64,000 nt of DNA. It comes from Theocolax elegans (Eukaryota > Arthropoda > Insecta > Hymenoptera > Cerocephalidae). Of this stretch, positions 62,647 through 64,000 are shown in pieces. The DNA is taken from positions 80,193,986 to 80,257,985 of the forward strand of contig CM047426.1 of the NCBI GenBank assembly GCA_026168455.1, given 5' to 3'. The number at the start of each line of letters is the position of its first letter. The first letter of the stretch is position 1. Both the position numbers and the translations under genes were made by a program. The notes under the pieces were generated by a model. That model did not search any database, was not told the origin of the DNA, and worked only from the letters and a program-made list of their open reading frames with translations.

Positions 62647-64000
62647 GAAGCTCCTCATGGCGAAGTCTTAAATTCATTATTATACATTACTTATGTTCAC
62701 GACGTAGTCAAAAATATTTCAAAATTAATCACTGTTTATAAATTTGCTTACGCCTATATGTTTCAGCACAAAAATAAAATTATAATACTTCAATAAGAGT
62801 AGTATTTCACCGGGTTGAGTTCAAATACTATTACTATGGATAGTATTACAATTAAATTTACAGAAAAAATGAAAATTTCTTAGTCTTATATTCAAATTTG
62901 AGAAATCTTTCTTTTCATAAATTTTATAAACACAGAAAAATGCTTAAAACTATATAAATCTCGTTAAACACTGGTATACGACTAACTGGATAATTGATTA
63001 AGAAAGGTTTTGTACGATATTCTGTATAGAATATGGTTTTTTTTTCTACCAACCATGTCAATAGTCTTCAGAAAATAAATTGGAAAATGCAGTACAAAGC
63101 AATAAGATCTATTATGAGATAGTGCATCAGTATACTCCCACAAACATTTTCTTGACGGAAACTAAGCTTTCAAACATACACGATTACGAACAGTATTATT
63201 GAGTAATTCTTATTTAAACAAAATTTCTGCAAATATCAACACAATAATATGCGAAACAATAAATCAATTTTGGATGAAAACAAATAGAGCAAAAGCAATA
63301 AAAGCTTACTTGATCAATGTTAAAGTGGGTAAACTATTACAAACTGAAAAAAACGGATCTTTTTTTCTGTTTTAATATATCTTAATGATAGTGTATATAG
63401 GATTTATATTGATGGTAGTTATATAATTGAAAATATATATGTGGATTGTGTATGCTACTGTTATGAAACTGAAAATATCCAAACTGCAAAGCATATCTAA
63501 CACTACATCTATTTTTATCGCAAAATGTATATCAATCAACAATGCACTAGATATTGCTTTGCATGCATTGCACACAATTTTTAAATCATCACATATTTTT
63601 TGAGTACTGCACAAAATTTTAACAATATATTCATAATAGTTTTAAAATTAATTATGTAAATATAATATAATTATAAAATATATTTCTTTAAAATGAATAT
63701 ATACTTATTTTATTTAATTAAGGAAAGATTATAAGCGAAAAATGATTTTAGTTACATTAGTGATTGTGGTTTAAAAAGTTTTACATATTGGGAAATGCTT
63801 AATACTATAAAAAATATTAAATACATCTAGTAACTACAATTTTATAAACAAAAAATATCTAAAAATCTCTTAATATATTATGTATTTATAAAAAAATAGT
63901 GATTTGATGATGATAAATTTATGCAGGGAGACTTATATGTAAATTTTGCCAGATTAATGTCTTATTTTTAAAAGTACAATTTCGTAAATTATTTTTCTTT
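62647..64000. other. AT-rich spacer
   Basis: AT-rich to the window end. The 80-codon minus-strand frame at 63372-63614 lacks supporting splice or promoter context. Nothing else is visible. Confidence 0.5.

Overview
This window looks like non-coding DNA from an insect nuclear genome. It is AT-rich, with no long ORF, many microsatellites, and about twenty GC-rich, CpG-rich islands of 200-700 bp separated by AT-rich tracts. That texture, together with the types of repeats, fits a hymenopteran such as an ant, but this is an inference. No complete gene can be supported. The most likely setting is the interior of a very large intron or a gene desert next to one.

The clearest structure is a set of five local duplications: 1-2954, 3864-4315, 23414-27455, 29305-34158 and 37140-39671. 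In each, long copies lie end to end or close together, differ mostly by single-base indels in homopolymers, and several meet at short microhomologies. This looks more like alternative haplotypes or unpolished gap-fill sequence laid side by side than like ancient duplication. Two of the duplications carry information about mobile DNA. The first is built around a foldback element with arms of about 470 bp (roughly 937-3419). The third has an LTR-like sequence (25032-25518, minus strand) in one copy and what looks like its empty site in the other.

Other mobile or repeat sequence includes a second foldback element (62021-62646), a 136-bp MITE-like unit (45254-45389), a tRNA-like cloverleaf with a Pol III terminator (38447-38519), and weak or diverged transposon-like stretches near 4790-4925, 7310-7640 and 57990-58600.

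Possible exons were found by pairing splice signals with open frames. The best is a 73-bp minus-strand exon (33524-33596) present in all three copies of the 29-34 kb repeat, with a 1-base frameshift in the first copy. A second minus-strand block (21272-21426) has a compatible splice phase, so one gene could run right to left here. A plus-strand 124-bp exon-like block occurs at 37545-37668 and 38835-38958. Further islands (10 kb, 13.5 kb, 17 kb, 24 kb, 61.3 kb) hold weaker candidates. None could be assigned to a gene family by eye. No rRNA, CRISPR array, operon or obvious novel system was seen.
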